Source: Pterobdella sp. o SKG-2022 (Eukaryota > Annelida > Clitellata > Hirudinida > Piscicolidae). Taken from it: a stretch of 64,000 bases of DNA. The notes below the pieces were generated by a model. It was given only the letters and a program-made list of their open reading frames with translations. It was not told where the DNA came from and did no database searches. Both the position numbers and the translations under genes were made by a program. Positions 1-16,272 of the stretch are shown here, one piece after another (position 1 is the first letter of the stretch; each line of letters opens with the position of its first letter). The stretch is from positions 9,801,958-9,865,957 of the forward strand of contig OZ038325.1 in NCBI GenBank assembly GCA_964035795.1. The letters run 5' to 3'.

Positions 1-1169
1 CCTTTTTTATATATGCCTTCAAACTCTCCATCTCTCCCTCATTCACCATCTCACCATCCACCATTAAAACCACTCTCATCCCTTATCTCTACACCACCAC
101 CACCACCACTCAATCACCTTAGCTTATTATGATATTTATTTGTGATATTTTGATTTTTTATTGGCAGTACCATTTTGCCATTTATTTCCAAATCTTCCAT
201 TCTCAATAGCGCTTCTTTATTTTTTCACTATCATCTTCTCATTGACTCATAAGTTTTTCTATTTATAACTTTCAAACAATCAGTTTCCCTTAACCCCTCC
301 CCTTCATTAAATATGCATTTTCATCGTTTTGTCTATTTTTATACTTCTATCACCAACTACCGTTGCTTCATCTCTTTTGATGTTTTTTTATATTCTTATA
401 TCACTTGTTATTCTTATTATTCTAATCATTATTCTCGTTCAATCATTATTTACATAAGATTAAATGTAAGTTTACTTTTAAACACGTGATCATTATGTGC
501 TCAAAAGAAATTTGTACGAATGTTCACCAAATAAAAATTATTTCATGTAGTACAAGTGTTTCCGGTTGATCTTTGTATGTAAGGTGTTTCCGGTTGACCA
601 TTTGTATGAATGGCCTGAAGGAAGACAGCGTGAGAAGAACTGGTGAAAAATATTGCTTGGAAAAGTGAACCAAAGAGTCAGTTTTGAAGGGCAGACATGG
701 TTGTTGGCTAAAAACTAGAGCTTTGGTAATGAAGCCTTTCATCTCTTTTATTCAAGAAGAAGATTTACAATCTTAAATGAATCGATCGTCCTTTTGAGAG
801 TTGTGCTTAAAAGTGTTGTATATATGATTGCATATGAAAATATCTATCGAAGCTTGTATTCAAAATAAATATCAAAACAAATATCCTGAAGAAGTATGAG
901 ACATATCATGATGAACAATTATGCCTCTGAAATGTGCGCTATAACAATTGTGTCTAAAATGTGCGCTATATAGGGCAGCTAGAAGCCCTTCACCATGCGG
1001 AACAATCGAAATTTCTGTCACAATCACTTGTGGTGACATTTATAATCTCATTCATATAAAAGTATAAATATAGAAAATTATATTCAAGATGTCACAAAAG
1101 TAATACAGGAAAAAGTCTTCCATTGGTGTAGCGCTTAATTTGGTCAAAATTTATTAGAAACAATGTAGG
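1..1169. other. AT-rich intergenic sequence, no gene seen
   Basis: Downstream of the ETS factor gene on the minus strand. The sequence is AT-rich with C/T-rich low-complexity runs in the first 300 bases. The only open frames are short and show no family similarity or codon bias. It probably includes the 3' untranslated region of the ETS gene next to 1169. Confidence 0.6.
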
Positions 1170-2655
1170 TCACATATACTGGGAACAGAACTGGTATACA
1201 AGCCTCTTGGACTTTTTTGTCTTCCTAATGATTCCTTTTTTGTAGTACTGTCTGATCGACCTGTGTGAAACGTGGATGGTTATTTGGCAGTGTATTTGGG
1301 TTGTTCGATGCAGAAACAAAACTCATTTATATTAATGACCTTTACATAAATTGTTTTATGAATATTTATCAAGTTAAATTTATCCTTCATATTATGATGC
1401 ATTCTTATGGCTCTGTTGATGAGTATTTCGGCTATTAATAGATTTATTGGTATCATAACTATAAATAGAGCTCATAAATATTAACAACCTCGACAGCTTG
1501 TCATAGTTCATACCAGGCCTGTTCTTACGCCTGCCCCACAATCTGGCCACACCAACACTGTTCTCTATTTTGAAGACACCTGGCGAGAGAAATTTTATTT
1601 AATTATGTATTTTTGTACATATGTATGATATTGAATAGAAACATGGTACTCGATCTCTTTAATATCCACCCCAACCCACCAGCGCTTTGGTCGAGCCATC
1701 GAATGGAGGCTTTGTGTTGAGGACTCACAAGAAGTTCCTTGAGAAATTGCCACAGACAGATGGAGCCTTTGGTAGGAGGCTCGCTGCTTTCTGTAGTGCA
1801 TTTTTTTTTGTGCTTGCTGGGTGGGTTTGATGGAGGAGTTGAAGAGGAAGGGTTAGTGGAGCATGGGCTGGTACTGGGTAGACTGGTGTCAGAAGAATTG
1901 ATGGAGAGATTGGTGGTGGTGGAAGGGTTGAGACAGTTAATTTTGCAGTTTGAATGTTGGAACACAGAAACATCATGAGACAGTGGTTTTCTATGGTACT
2001 TGCCAATATGGTGGTGAAGGTAGTGAGGGTGGAAACGATTGTTGGAATGAGGTTTGTGATGTTTATCATCTGCTGAGTCATCGGAATGGTGATGTAATGT
2101 TGTGTGTGACTTGATTTTGAAGAGATCTGATTTGTTTCTGAAGTTTGATAAAGTGTGGTTACTTCTGATTTCAGTTGAGTGTTTTTTTTCAATTTTTTTC
2201 TCTCTTTCTTCAACATGTTTCCAACTATCCCAACAATCATCATCTTCATTTTCTTTTTCCTCCTCCTCTTCTTCATCATCATAATCATGATCACATAACA
2301 AGTCGAAATAAGAAAGGGGAGAATCAAAGATGGATTCCTCAAACAAATAATCTTCATAGTCTTGTGTGGTTAAGTTGTCCCTATTGTTGTCAACATTGTT
2401 GTCAACATTTTTTTCAAAATTGTTAATCTTAACCTCATTATCACTTCTCAACCTACCTATCATCTTTTTGTTGATGACACCTTCAAAATTGACCTTTGTT
2501 TTGACCTCTCTAATGTCATTTCCACCTCCCTTCAACTCATTACTCTCTTCACTCGGGTTGTCCAAAACAGCATCGTCTAGCAGCAAGGAGTTAGACAGAA
2601 GCACATTGTCATTGAGAGCTCCTATTGGCTCCCAGAAAGTGTAACAATTATTCAT
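1170..2655 (-). CDS. SPDEF: SPDEF/PDEF-type ETS-domain transcription factor
   Basis: Nuclear DNA-binding protein predicted to bind GGA-core sites. Three exons read on the minus strand: 2655-1680, 1579-1489 and 1260-1170; phases close to give 385 residues. The ETS domain is spread over all three: it begins LWQFLKELL in exon 1, continues with [12 protein letters not shown] and MNYDKLSR in exon 2, and ends with [13 protein letters not shown] and LVYQF in exon 3, which lies almost at the C-terminus. The '[22 protein letters not shown]' type of recognition helix is characteristic of SPDEF and Drosophila Ets98B. Upstream are an acidic run (Asp/Glu, about 2240-2290), a His-rich stretch and a Ser/Thr/Pro linker. 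I do not recognise a Pointed (SAM) domain. The start is the first in-frame Met (2655), but the frame stays open without Met up to about 2913, so an upstream coding exon is possible. Confidence 0.88.
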
Positions 2656-3526
2656 CCAATCAGAATCGAGCGAAAATTCTTTTGATGGAGAAATGTCATA
2701 AGACTTAAGTGTGTCTTGTTGTATACGTGATTGGGAATTCAAAATCTGTGACGTGTTTTTTGTTGTTTTCCTAATGGTTGAAGCATGTTGCTGTGAAGTC
2801 GGATGTACATCCGGCGGGGGAAGTGGGCTGGAAGGTGGGTAGTTTCGGATGTGCCTGCCAATTAGTTGTTTCGTGTTGAAGCTTTTAAATCTAACAGACT
2901 CGAATCTTATGGCTTAAACTTAATGTTGTGATTGGAAGGGCTCATGTTTATGCATCGAAAACAGCACAAAAGTTTATCAGTGGGACTTCAGAAACCCTTG
3001 TGAAATAAGGTATCAATGATTTGTTACAACTTTTGAGAAAGTAATAAAAATGGTCCCTTGTTGGTTTAAACAGATTTTGTTTCAAATTTGTTGAAATTCA
3101 GTCAAAAATTGTGAAAAATCTCAATTTTAATTCATAATCACTCCTAATTTGAAAATATTCCTCACATCAAATACACAACTGTGTAATTAAAAAGCAACCT
3201 TAACGTCTGAAATGTATTCTTCTTAGTATTGATACTTTATTAAACAAGCTCTATGCTAATCACACACACACTCACAACTTTTGCGCACACTCATACAAAG
3301 TCAACTTCATACACATATATATTTGTTCTTGTTTATATGACTCTTACTCATACCTCAAACAGTTTAATTCCGACCATTTTAAACTTTAAGCCAAATAGAA
3401 ATTATTTTGCCATGATATGGTTTGAAAATTCTCGGCTTAACGCCACTAATGTATTAAATGATATTGACTGGTACATGTGTTACACAGCAACGTATTTACA
3501 TGCACCATTTTGTGTTCACCACAAAT

Positions 3527-3662
3527 CGTAAGGTATTCACCCTCTATTGTACTGTATCCACCCTCCATTGTACGGTATCCACCCTTCATTGTAAGGTATC
3601 CACTCCCATTAAGCAGTATCCACCCTTTATTGTACGGTATCCACCCTCCATTGAGAGGTATT
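3527..3662. repeat. 21-bp minisatellite, about 6 copies
   Basis: Tandem units of the form 'tatccaccctccattgtacg' plus one base, with point differences between copies (ctattgtactg, ccattgtacgg, tcattgtaagg, tttattgtacgg). Because 21 is a multiple of three it stays open in several frames and produces shadow open frames on both strands. Confidence 0.85.
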
Positions 3663-4328
3663 GCCAATCAATCAATCATTATTTTATGTAAATGCATATT
3701 TATGTAGAAGCAGAAACAAGAGTGGGGTTTGAGAAGAGTATTTGCACTATTGTAAACATTTGGCCTTTTGCAAGATTTGATCTACTTTTAAGACGATACT
3801 CACTGAGTTATAAATAACATCAGTGATTTGATGAGTTTAATTGGTTCAACATGGTTGTACATGTTAATTAAATTAAAAAGGTCATGAATATTAATGAACC
3901 GAGTTGTGACTGTTTTTGTGTAGCTTGAAGCTATTAATCATCGTGTTATGGGTGGAGGAGGAGGAGGAGGAGGAGGAGAAGGAGAATGAACTAATGTCAT
4001 ATAATGAATCATAATTTTAAAAAAGCAACTGCAAAGATATAAATTCATCTTCATAATTCAATATTATTTAAAAAAACTTTTGATATTATAATATTTGGCA
4101 CACACAGACATCTTCACAAACACACAACACAAACTTCAAATACAACACTTTTCAAAGATCTTCATGATTGTTATTGTACAATACATTTTTTGGGGGCTCA
4201 TGACACCATTTCCTCTTAGAATTATTTGATATCAAATCTTAAGCATGTTGTCTCAGCTTTCATATATAATTATTTTTTCGTTATTAGAATTTCTAAAAAT
4301 AATCTCAGCCACTTCATATTTTATCGCC

Positions 4329-4400
4329 ATTACTGATTGTTAATTGGCACATTGGTAGAGTGCAGGCAATTCAAATCAAAGATTGTGGCTTCAATTCTTA
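4329..4400 (+). other. tRNA-like fragment, possibly a SINE head
   Basis: A stretch with an A-box-like start (tggcacattggtagagtgc) and, about 35 bases on, a weak B-box-like tggcttcaattct. The arms do not fold cleanly into a cloverleaf, so a tRNA-derived element or decayed tRNA is more likely than a working tRNA. Confidence 0.25.
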
Positions 4401-5259
4401 TATACCTCTCCAATACATTTCAATGCAGTTCGCTAGCTTCGACTTTCTTCATGTGAAGGGAGGTGCATTTAATGGTTTGTGATAGTTTCTACACTGTTCA
4501 TAACATATGTAAGTAAGTTGTAGAAATATTTCAATTAATATATCACATTTTTTGATAATATTATTATTAAACCGTTTAAAATCAGTCTGGGTAAATGTAT
4601 GACCGGGTTTTTCGGACATAAAGAATTGCGAGCGAGAGCTGGTCAGATTGAATCCCGAAAGACCCTCTCAAAATATCAGCGTGTTGTGCCTCAGTAAATA
4701 ATAGCAATAATGAAACTTGAAAATGGCGTTTTTATGGTATATCCGATAAGTTTAAAACATTCTGTACACAATGAAATAAATTAATATGGCTAGCATAACG
4801 CACTCGTCAATATTGATCAACATTCTATTACTTTGCTGCGAATCTCCACAATATCGCTCATTTAAAGCTACAAAACCATGGCTCTCAAGCACTTTATAAG
4901 AAAGTTGCATAACGAAATTTTACTAAAATGTTAAAGAAACACCAAGTGAATATGAAAGGACCAACCTTAGAAGCATGAAATGTCCAACATGTAGGATTAA
5001 ACATTAGCAACAAGGACGACTCATCGACTTATAAATGGGTGCCCATGTGAGTCACCTCACACAAGCAACACCGATAAACATCAATATCGAGATAAAATCT
5101 TTGTAATATTACTCACACATGTTAAAAGTTAACTTCAAAAAGTTTTTTTTATTTTAAATTACAAGTTATCGATTTCTTAAGAACTCTAATAAGAAAATAA
5201 TGATAATAATATTTGACATATTAATGTCATAATCACACACGATTAAACCGCCTTTTCGA

Positions 5260-8434
<3,175 letters not shown>

Positions 8435-8787
8435 CTCTTTAATGGCCGACAAGTGAACGGAAGTTATGCTATCGAAACTTACTTTTAAAAATATTCTATG
8501 AAGCGCTATCTTAAAAATTTTTTAAATAAAATGACTTTGTTTTAAATTATTTACATTTTTATTTTAAATTATTTTTGATAAAAAAGACATTGAAGAAGTA
8601 AAAAATATATTTGATACTAAAAGTTATTTACTCGATGATTTCAAGAGGCTGAAACTTTAGAAGCAATCACAAAGCACATTGAAAATTCAAAATCAGAACT
8701 TTATCAATAGTTTGGAAAAAATTATCACACAGAGTGTAACTTTTAAAACAGGCACAATTCAAGCACTTAAAGTAGAAAGTTAAAACG
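8435..8787. other. Spacer and likely promoter of ATP synthase beta
   Basis: About 350 bases of AT-rich sequence between the stop of the upstream universal stress protein gene (8788) and the start of ATP synthase beta (8434), both on the minus strand. It must hold the end of one transcript and the promoter of the next. I see no clear core promoter element. Confidence 0.45.
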
Positions 8788-9770
8788 TCAGGGACTTTTA
8801 CATATAATAACAGGGACGGGAGATTTCTCGATTAAAAAATCAGAAATACTTTTCATCAAAGTCTTTCTCAAACGACCCATGTTACGACATCCCATCACCA
8901 CTAGATTAACTTCTTCTTCCAGGGCACACTCGATAATATATTCTCCAGCTGACTTGCTACTTCCAGCTCTCCATGTGTAGTTCACCTGTACTTCAGTGGC
9001 GTGGGTGTTTGAGAATGTAATGTGGTTTAGATTAGATGCTTTTTATATAGAGCAAATCATCGGGAACATTTATATTTTTGTTTAATCGCTAACATTTTTC
9101 AACTTTTTATACTAAGAACTTCAAAAAACATATTTTCACAATCAACTGTTTGTTTTTATTTCATCATTTACTGTGTTGTCTAAGCACTTTTTTTCGGCTA
9201 TGCATGCTTGGTGGATTCTCAACGTTTGTCACTATCAGAGATTATCAAGAGCCCCTTTTCAGCATTTGCACCATCCAACCTTTTGTCACTAATCTAAACC
9301 TGCCACATCACTCCACTACAACCTTGTTTTCCAGCAGAAGATTCTCGTATTGGTCTTGCAATTCCTTCAGTTTCATTTCCTTACTCTGTAGCTCTCTATC
9401 GTTGTCTGTGGTAGGTCAAGTATAATGGCGCTTAAGAATTGAAGCATGATTAACGATGAGAAACAATCATTCACTTAATCAACAGAAGTTCACATACTGG
9501 CATCAATGAAGTGGACCAAGACGACAAATGTGTCAGAGGCATGAAGGTGTTGCAGGTACCCTGCATTTGGAGGAGTCTTTTACATGGTTTATAACTAGGA
9601 TTTATCACACCTCCTTACATACCACACCACATCAATCCAGCTCACTCCACACTTCATCTCCTCTCACACTCTACCCAACAACCCCACCACTCACAGTTGA
9701 AGGCGTACAGAGACTTATCAGACCAGTCGATGGGTATAAGGATCTTCATGCGAGGTCGAGTGAGAGACAT
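8788..9770 (-). CDS. Universal stress protein (UspA fold), single domain
   Basis: Small soluble protein of the universal stress protein family, whose members bind ATP or act in stress and redox responses. Four exons: 9770-9695, 9560-9498, 9405-9323 and 8985-8788; phases close exactly to 139 residues. The N-terminus reads MKILIPIDWSDKSLYAFNW, the typical first strand and helix. A charged helix follows (ELQSKEMKLKELQDQYENLL). The C-terminal half is the classic AGEYIIECALEEEVNLVVMG block with a final SISDFLIEKSPVPVIICK. The ATP-binding loop, normally G-x2-G-x9-G-S/T, is altered: it reads MGCRNMGRLRKTLMKS, so two of the glycines are replaced and ATP binding is doubtful. The gene has typical introns, so it belongs to the animal genome and is not a bacterial contaminant. 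Confidence 0.9.
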
Positions 9771-11308
9771 CTCGCCTGGTCAAGGTGACACCATATATGA
9801 TGATGATGATAGATCAAAAATAAACGATAGACTGCGTTTTGAGATGTTTGAATCATATCTCTTAAAATATTTTGTGATTTCTGATTTGTTCAGTGCACCA
9901 TGTTTCTTTATAAATTTCAGTTAACTAAATCGATGAATTATGCAACTTCAAAAAGTATTTTTTAGTGCTATTCAAAAAGATCTGCTTTCATTGTTGAGAC
10001 ATTTAATTAAACTAAAATAAACAAGTCTAAAAATAGTTTGTATATGCAGTCTTGTGATTGGTGGAATATAACTTCGGTGAGTCATTCTCAAGCTTTTGAA
10101 TTTCCTCATTTGAAGAAGTTGCTCCTATAATACCCACAAATTTAACGATAATAAGTAGATACGAAATATTAAGTTAACATTATAAATTAGATATAATGAA
10201 AAAAGACTAAATATAAACATGATAAAAGTCATGATCTTATCAACCTAGTTTCCATTTTTTCATAATGAGATACAAAACTCAAGCAATAGATACAAGTTCA
10301 GAAACTTCAGTTGGTATAGAGATTCTCAACGCAAATAATAACTATAGCAATCTCAAAGCAAAGCTTTGAGCTTAATAAAACTACCTTACCAATTAATTAA
10401 GATATTTATTGGCTCTTTGATAATATATTTTATTGCAGGTTTTGTTTTATATATTAGATTTGAATAAAATTAGCTCTCAAACAAAACTTTATAAACAACA
10501 ACAACAACAACATTGCAAGCATTTTGTTGAAGTTCAACTGAAAACTTCGTTGTTTTCAACACTCACAACCATAAAACAACATCAAAAAAAAAACAAAACA
10601 ACCACCTACAAATGGTTCCAAAAGAACTTACAAATATTCAATAATCCCTCGGTATGCCAAGAAAATAAACAGGCGAACCTTCGAAAAATGTTTCAAAAGA
10701 ATATTATAAACTCTTGCCACAACTTGGGGAGGTAGGAACAGTTGTATCAGACGGCTTCTGAAACGAAGACTTTATAAGCACACCACTCACTACATGCATT
10801 GTATGCGGGCTGATGTAGTGGAGGGCATATAAGGAATTATATGAGATTAACCTATTATAATGAAGACTATATGAACATACTATAAGGATTACCAATCCCA
10901 TCTAGAAGCTGTTTGCGCTTATATTTCATTGTTTGTTGAGTTGATTTTGAGTTTTTATTTTATGATCGGCTTTAGAAGGCGTCGTTTTATTTGGAATTTT
11001 GCTTTTTTATGTTATGCTTTTTATTTTGAAATTCCTCATTGTAGTCTGCAGATTATCAAGTGCTTGAAATGAAATTTGATGGAGAGGGTAGTGTTTGGAG
11101 ACATTTGAAAATGTCAGTATATATATATATTTACAAATATCTTACCAAAAGTTCTTGAAACATAAAATTTCTGTTAAAATGAAACAAAGAACTAAAATAA
11201 CATAGATGTCTCTGAAAAACATAAAATAAGCTTTAAATATTTAAAATATCAAAAAATTAATTAAGCACGCGGTTTAATTTCTTCCATCCTTTTGGACCAC
11301 ACGGTCAA
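9771..11308. other. Intergenic spacer, no gene seen
   Basis: AT-rich sequence between the universal stress protein and the end of EFHC2. The open frames at 10433-10735 and elsewhere are Gln/Asn/Lys-rich low-complexity translations with no family similarity. It includes a short CAA run (about 10497-10511) and an AT-dinucleotide run near 11118. Confidence 0.5.
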
Positions 11309-14300
11309 TCAGAAGTAAGCGATGTTGATGAGGTCATCAATGAAAGCCTTGAAGTTGACTGTAATGAAGTCACAGTTGACTGTCTCACCACACTGTGGAG
11401 TGTGGCAGAGAAGTGGTTTTGTGGCATGAAAGAGTTACAATAAGTTGAAGGGTGTGACTAAATGTAGGAAAAAACAATAAGATTGGATCAAACGACAAAC
11501 ACACTCACAAAACATCATAGAGAACAACAGCACGACCCACCTTGAAGTCGACAATAAGAGGTTGCTTCTTCCAGTTGATGGCACTTATCACCTTGCAGTA
11601 CCTCACCTCCTCTCCCTCCGCCATGCTGCTCATCATCATCATCATCATCATCATCAGTATTACCACCATCATTCCCACCACCACCATCAACAACCCCCTA
11701 TAAAGCATGGTACATACTGATCGACGACTTCCTCTAGAAGGGACATCTTCACAGGAATTTTGTGTGCTTTGAAAACGTTCAAGAAGTGATTTTTGGGCAG
11801 AAGGCCTGTGCTGGTGTGGTGATGTGTGTTGAAGTGCTGGTGTGGTATAATGTGGGTGATGTATAGTTAGGCGTCATTTGCCATTCATCCAGCGTACAAC
11901 CCCTCTACTCCACCCCTAAAACTTGTTCTTATCGTGGTGCAGGGATTGGTAGCACAGACTTTCGTAATCATCAAAGTTGAATCTTCGCAGCTGGTCCCTC
12001 ACCAACTTCAGCCTGCATTCCAAATCGTATGAGTAGGAGCTGGGTATTCTGTATTTTCTGTAACGATCGATATATTAAAGAAATCAAGGAATTAATCACA
12101 AAACCATCACCAACACACACACACACACATCACCACTCACACACCACCACCTACCAACACACGCACCACCACAAACACACACAACCTGGCTAGAGTGAGG
12201 AAGTCATGCTCCTTTAGACAGATGCCATCATTCTTCCTGTTTGCAGGTTTTTCAACATTGACATGTTTGAAAAGCTTTAATTATAAAGCTGCAGATGCTG
12301 TATGTTCACAAAAAATTAATAAAAGTCCCATTGGTAGGAAACAAAGATTATTTATTGGAAATATAGAGGTTTTTAGTTGGTTTCTCACAATGATGTCTTC
12401 AGGTCCTCCACGTTAAGAGACCCACCCAACCCTCGCCTGTCTCAACATTCCCCAGTGGTTTCCCCAACTTTTCGAACTTAATCGTTAAAATCTTAAAACT
12501 TTCCACCATCACCCATATTAGCAACATAGACCACACTCACTCCGACTGCCGCACGTAAATGTCGAGCACCTTCTTAAACTTCTTGTAGTCCATCTTCTCC
12601 ACCTCTCTGTACTTCTCTGCTCGAAGATGTATCTCCAATCAAATGACGTGATGAAGTTTTGAACATGCAATACAAGTGTTGTTGTTAGTATTGAAGTGCT
12701 CACAAAACAACCCTTCATAATAAAGCCACCACATTAACACACCAACCCAGCTTATGCTTCACTTCGATGTCCTTGACCATGAAGGCGAGGCTGTTGATGA
12801 TTCGTTTGGCATCACTCTGCGGAAAGATGCTGGGCCTCTGTTCCATGTAGTTGAGTGCATACTCGTCCGCAGCCACCAGCAGAAAGTTGTGGCCTCCATA
12901 CACGATGTTGTTGCCGATCACCAGATCCTTGTCTCCGTAGAAAGAGGTCAGCTTGGTCGAGAACTTCTCCTGGCATGGCTTTGCGATCTTCTTTCTCGAT
13001 GCGAAACAGCCCCCTGTGTATCCTGCGATGACGTCATGGAAGTTTTCAAGACGATGACATCATTTTTCAAGATGACAGACAGACAGACCTGAGATCTTGA
13101 TCTCATGGATCTCGAAGGTGTCGTCAGTCCTGTAGAAGTTCATGATGAAGATTCGCTCCTTGTCTGGCTCGTAAGCTGACATCAGGGACAGTCGGAACCT
13201 GGGCGGCGGGTCAGTTAGGTAACTATTATGTATCAATCATCGATGAATGCTGAGATATATATAAGTTAGAGTTTTAACATCTACTGGAGTTGTAAGGCAG
13301 GTGGTAGGGGCAAAGTGGTAGCAACCTCAGTATGTTGCTGTCGAGTCCCTTGCGGTCATTCCTGAGAAACTGCAGAAGGTTTTTGGTGTAGTTCTGCTCT
13401 GGATGTAAGCTCAAGCAGTTTCCTGTGCGTGTGTGTGTGTGAGTCTGTGTGTTTGTCTGTTTTTGATTCAACTACACAACTACCCACCTCCAACCTACCT
13501 ATGCTATCTTCTTCTCCCCCAAAGCCATTGTATGGGGGCAAGTAGCACCATTTTCGCTCATAAGCCTTGATCTTCTCCAAGAACTTGTTTCTCTGTGGAC
13601 ACACCTTGTAGTCTCCTTTCACCTCCAACGTCGTCTTGATGTCTTCTGGGAAGCATGGCTTCTCTTCGGACCCTTTGGCATCTGTGCATGGGATCTGTGT
13701 GGGTAGTGTGGTGTAGTGGGTGGTGGTGTTGTGGTTAGTGAATCAAAACCATGATTGATACCTTGTTGATTATAAAAACACTTGAAGCATTGAAACATTA
13801 AAAAGTGAAAAAAAAAGATAACTTTTTCTTTTTGTTCAGCGGTGACGGGACAGTCTGCAGGCGTGAAATTCCCTGTATTGAGATATCGAGGAGTTCGTGA
13901 TATGTGATGGTTGCTGTTATTGAAACACCATCAAGCCCATAAATGCATCAAGTGAATTTTGTGGTACTTACTGATGCCGTACTTGCCCCTGTAATACTGC
14001 TTGGTGAATTCATCCATGTCAAAGATGGTCACCTGGGCACAAGAGGAAATGAATGAGGAGAAAAAGAAAAGGAGTAGTTTATATGAGGATTCGAAATTTG
14101 GCGTCATTTTATATGTTTTGGTGCGATTTTTGTAATGTAATGCGGTATTTATAGGCGCTCTTACTTATAGATCGAAAAATGTAATGTAGCAAAAACACAC
14201 TGTGGAATGGGTGTTAATTGTTGGCCCACAAGGGATTGAACTCTTGAACTTTAGGTAATGAGTCTAATGCTCAACCAGCTGAACCATACGGGCGTACTTA

Positions 14301-15870
14301 AATGATTGTATTCACACAAGAAATAGAGACCTTCTTGTTGAATATGTTGAGGGATGCTCCGATCTTCATGTCACACTCCTTGTAGAAGTTTTCAACCATT
14401 CTACCTGACTGCAGTGCAATTTCATCTTAGCGCAACATAGGCGCTATACAAAAACTGTTTTAACTCTATTATAAAGTTAGTTTCACTTGCAAATAAGACA
14501 AACTCTAAACCACTCTTTTTCTCCCACGAACCTCCGCAGGATCTAGCATGTATCTGTAGTCCCACTCTCCATTAGAAAGAACATTGAGAACACTGTGCTT
14601 GGTGTTCTCTCCCAGTCTCTTCATGGGCTGCATCACTTTTGGCACCTTCGTGCGCCTTAATAAACACGGCACGTTGTCTCGGCCCGAGTTTGGTCTGGGT
14701 ACGTGTGCATAAGTACATGAAATGTAACACGCATGGAATGTGAAACACATGGAATTTAAGACACACAGACGAAACTTACGGAAAGAGTTCGATGATTTCG
14801 ATGGTGTCATCTGCAAGGAAGTAGTGCAGCACAAGTTGGTGGATGTCTCCAAAGAGACTGTGACTGTCATCCCAGAAGCAGAAGAACCTCAGCACCAGGG
14901 GGTCTCTGAGGAAGAACTGCAGAGCGCTCTGCTGCTCCGCATTCTTCGTCCGTTCCACCTTGCCGTTCTTTTCTTTGAACTTCAAAGCAAGTTCAACATT
15001 TTTGAGTTTTGATATTTTATATAGAAGCATGAAAAGATGCAAAAGTCAAAACCATTTCAGCTTCCTTGTGCACCAGGGGCAGAGAGATGGGCGGGTCGAG
15101 AATGATTCCCAACTTCCTGTAGAACTCCTTGGTGAAGGGATTGCAGTCGCAGATCTGGTAGGCCCTGCCAAAAAAGCACACCTGTCTGTTGAGATTGAAA
15201 TCTTCCACCGTGTAGAACTGCTTGCGGGAAGGCTGCGCTTTCGGGATTTTTTGTCTTCTCACCAACACTCCTACCACGTGTTGAGTGTAGTTGTATATTC
15301 ATATCGGATTATTAAAAAGTACCTTGGTTTAAACTGGAATTCTTCATACGAGGTTCCACAACTTGGATCGTATCGTCTTCCAAGTAGAAGTATATTTTCA
15401 CCTTCAAAATTGTTTTTCAATGAATCAAGCCAATTGAAGATAGAAGTTATTGATAATATAGCGATCTTTAACCTTTCGTTTCCTGAACGAGCCTTCTCTC
15501 ATTTCGGTCACTGTTTCCTGGAAGTATGCATCAAAGCAGAGCACCTTGTTGTTCAAGTCCACATTACATGAAAAACTTGGCTCTCCTTTTCGAAAACGAT
15601 TTTGGAAAATAAAATAAATCTACTCTAAAACAATAACTCAAAATTAGTTCATCATGAACTCTAAATGAAAACCAAACGACACCACAACAAAAAATGAAAT
15701 TATTCTCAAAATAGTTGACAACCCTTAGGAATAAATGAAGTGGCGGGTTTTTTCCATTGAAACTTGTTTCTCTTTTCTTTTCCAATGCCTGGCTTGTACA
15801 TTCCAACTTCCAGAGGCAATCCATGAACAGTGTCGAGGAAGTGAGATTTGTGAAAGTTCGATTTACAAAA
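11309..15870 (-). CDS. EFHC2: EF-hand domain-containing protein, EFHC2 type (three DM10 domains)
   Basis: Axonemal protein family: EFHC1/EFHC2 and Chlamydomonas Rib72 are inner proteins of doublet microtubules. Nineteen exons on the minus strand: 15870-15723, 15585-15473, 15401-15323, 15270-15053, 14979-14780, 14694-14532, 14408-14331, 14032-13972, 13872-13823, 13694-13499, 13422-13326, 13198-13089, 13022-12747, 12619-12541, 12236-12186, 12048-11923, 11810-11718, 11625-11541, 11392-11309. Phases close over 2307 nt, about 768 residues (human EFHC2 749). DM10 hallmarks occur three times: VLCFDAYFQET / YFYLEDDTIQVVEP, then LRFFCFWDDSHSLFGD / YFLADDTIEI, then FRLSLMSAYEPDKERIF / VAADEYALNYMEQ. 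The linker PPYNGFGGEEDSIGNC matches EFHC2 rather than EFHC1. A canonical EF-hand loop (DKNNTGLLPKNHF) lies near 11920-11790, split by an intron. No Met is visible at the 5' end; the first coding exon was not found. Confidence 0.93.
14222..14294 (-). pseudogene. tRNA-Met-like sequence inside an EFHC2 intron
   Basis: On the minus strand the sequence starts GCCCGTATGGTTCAGCTGG, has an A box (GGTTCAGCTGGTTGAGC), an anticodon-loop-like CTCATTA with CAT in the anticodon position, and a B box (AGTTCAATCCC), ending TGTGGGC. The acceptor ends pair with two wobbles, but the anticodon and T stems have mismatches. It is probably a decayed tRNA or tRNA-derived element, not a working gene. A covariance-model search would settle it. 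Confidence 0.4.
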
Positions 15871-16272
15871 CTGATCGAATTTACATTTTAAATATTTTCA
15901 TTTCGCTATTATTTCATCAAAAAAAATTTATTACTCAAAGTTTTAGGGAATATATTGTTTTACAAAATTTGAAAAATAGTTTAAAATGTAATGTAAGATT
16001 TATTTACTCAAATCTGACATTAGTGTATAAAGTATTTCCCGGAAGAAAAGGTAAAGTCATAATTGTAACTTTTATTGAACAAAATATTTCAAAATGACCG
16101 CCGTAACCAGTAGATGCTGTGATAGCCAATAGAAAAAGACATAGAAATAAAAATCGCTAGCGTCAAAAAGTAAAAAATATGCATGCCTGATTTGAAAACA
16201 AACAAAAAAAAAACAAAAAATGTTTTTAAAAAATAAATTGAACCGTTTCAAGAAATTCGAAATAAATTTTAA

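Larger units (their letters stand above)
2656..5259. other. Intergenic spacer between the ETS factor and ATP synthase beta
   Basis: The ETS reading frame continues open to about 2913 on the minus strand, which may be 5' leader or part of an unspliced upstream exon. The rest is AT-rich and holds a six-copy 21-bp repeat (3527-3662), a short GGA-repeat (3954-3985) and a tRNA-like fragment near 4329. No other gene is supported. Confidence 0.5.

Noticed and set aside
8788..9770. Universal stress protein as bacterial contamination or recent transfer
   Set aside because: It has three spliceosomal introns with matching phases and sits between animal genes in continuous sequence.
10433..10735. 100-residue Gln/Lys/Asn-rich frame
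   Set aside because: Low-complexity AT-rich translation with no start context, splice structure or family match.
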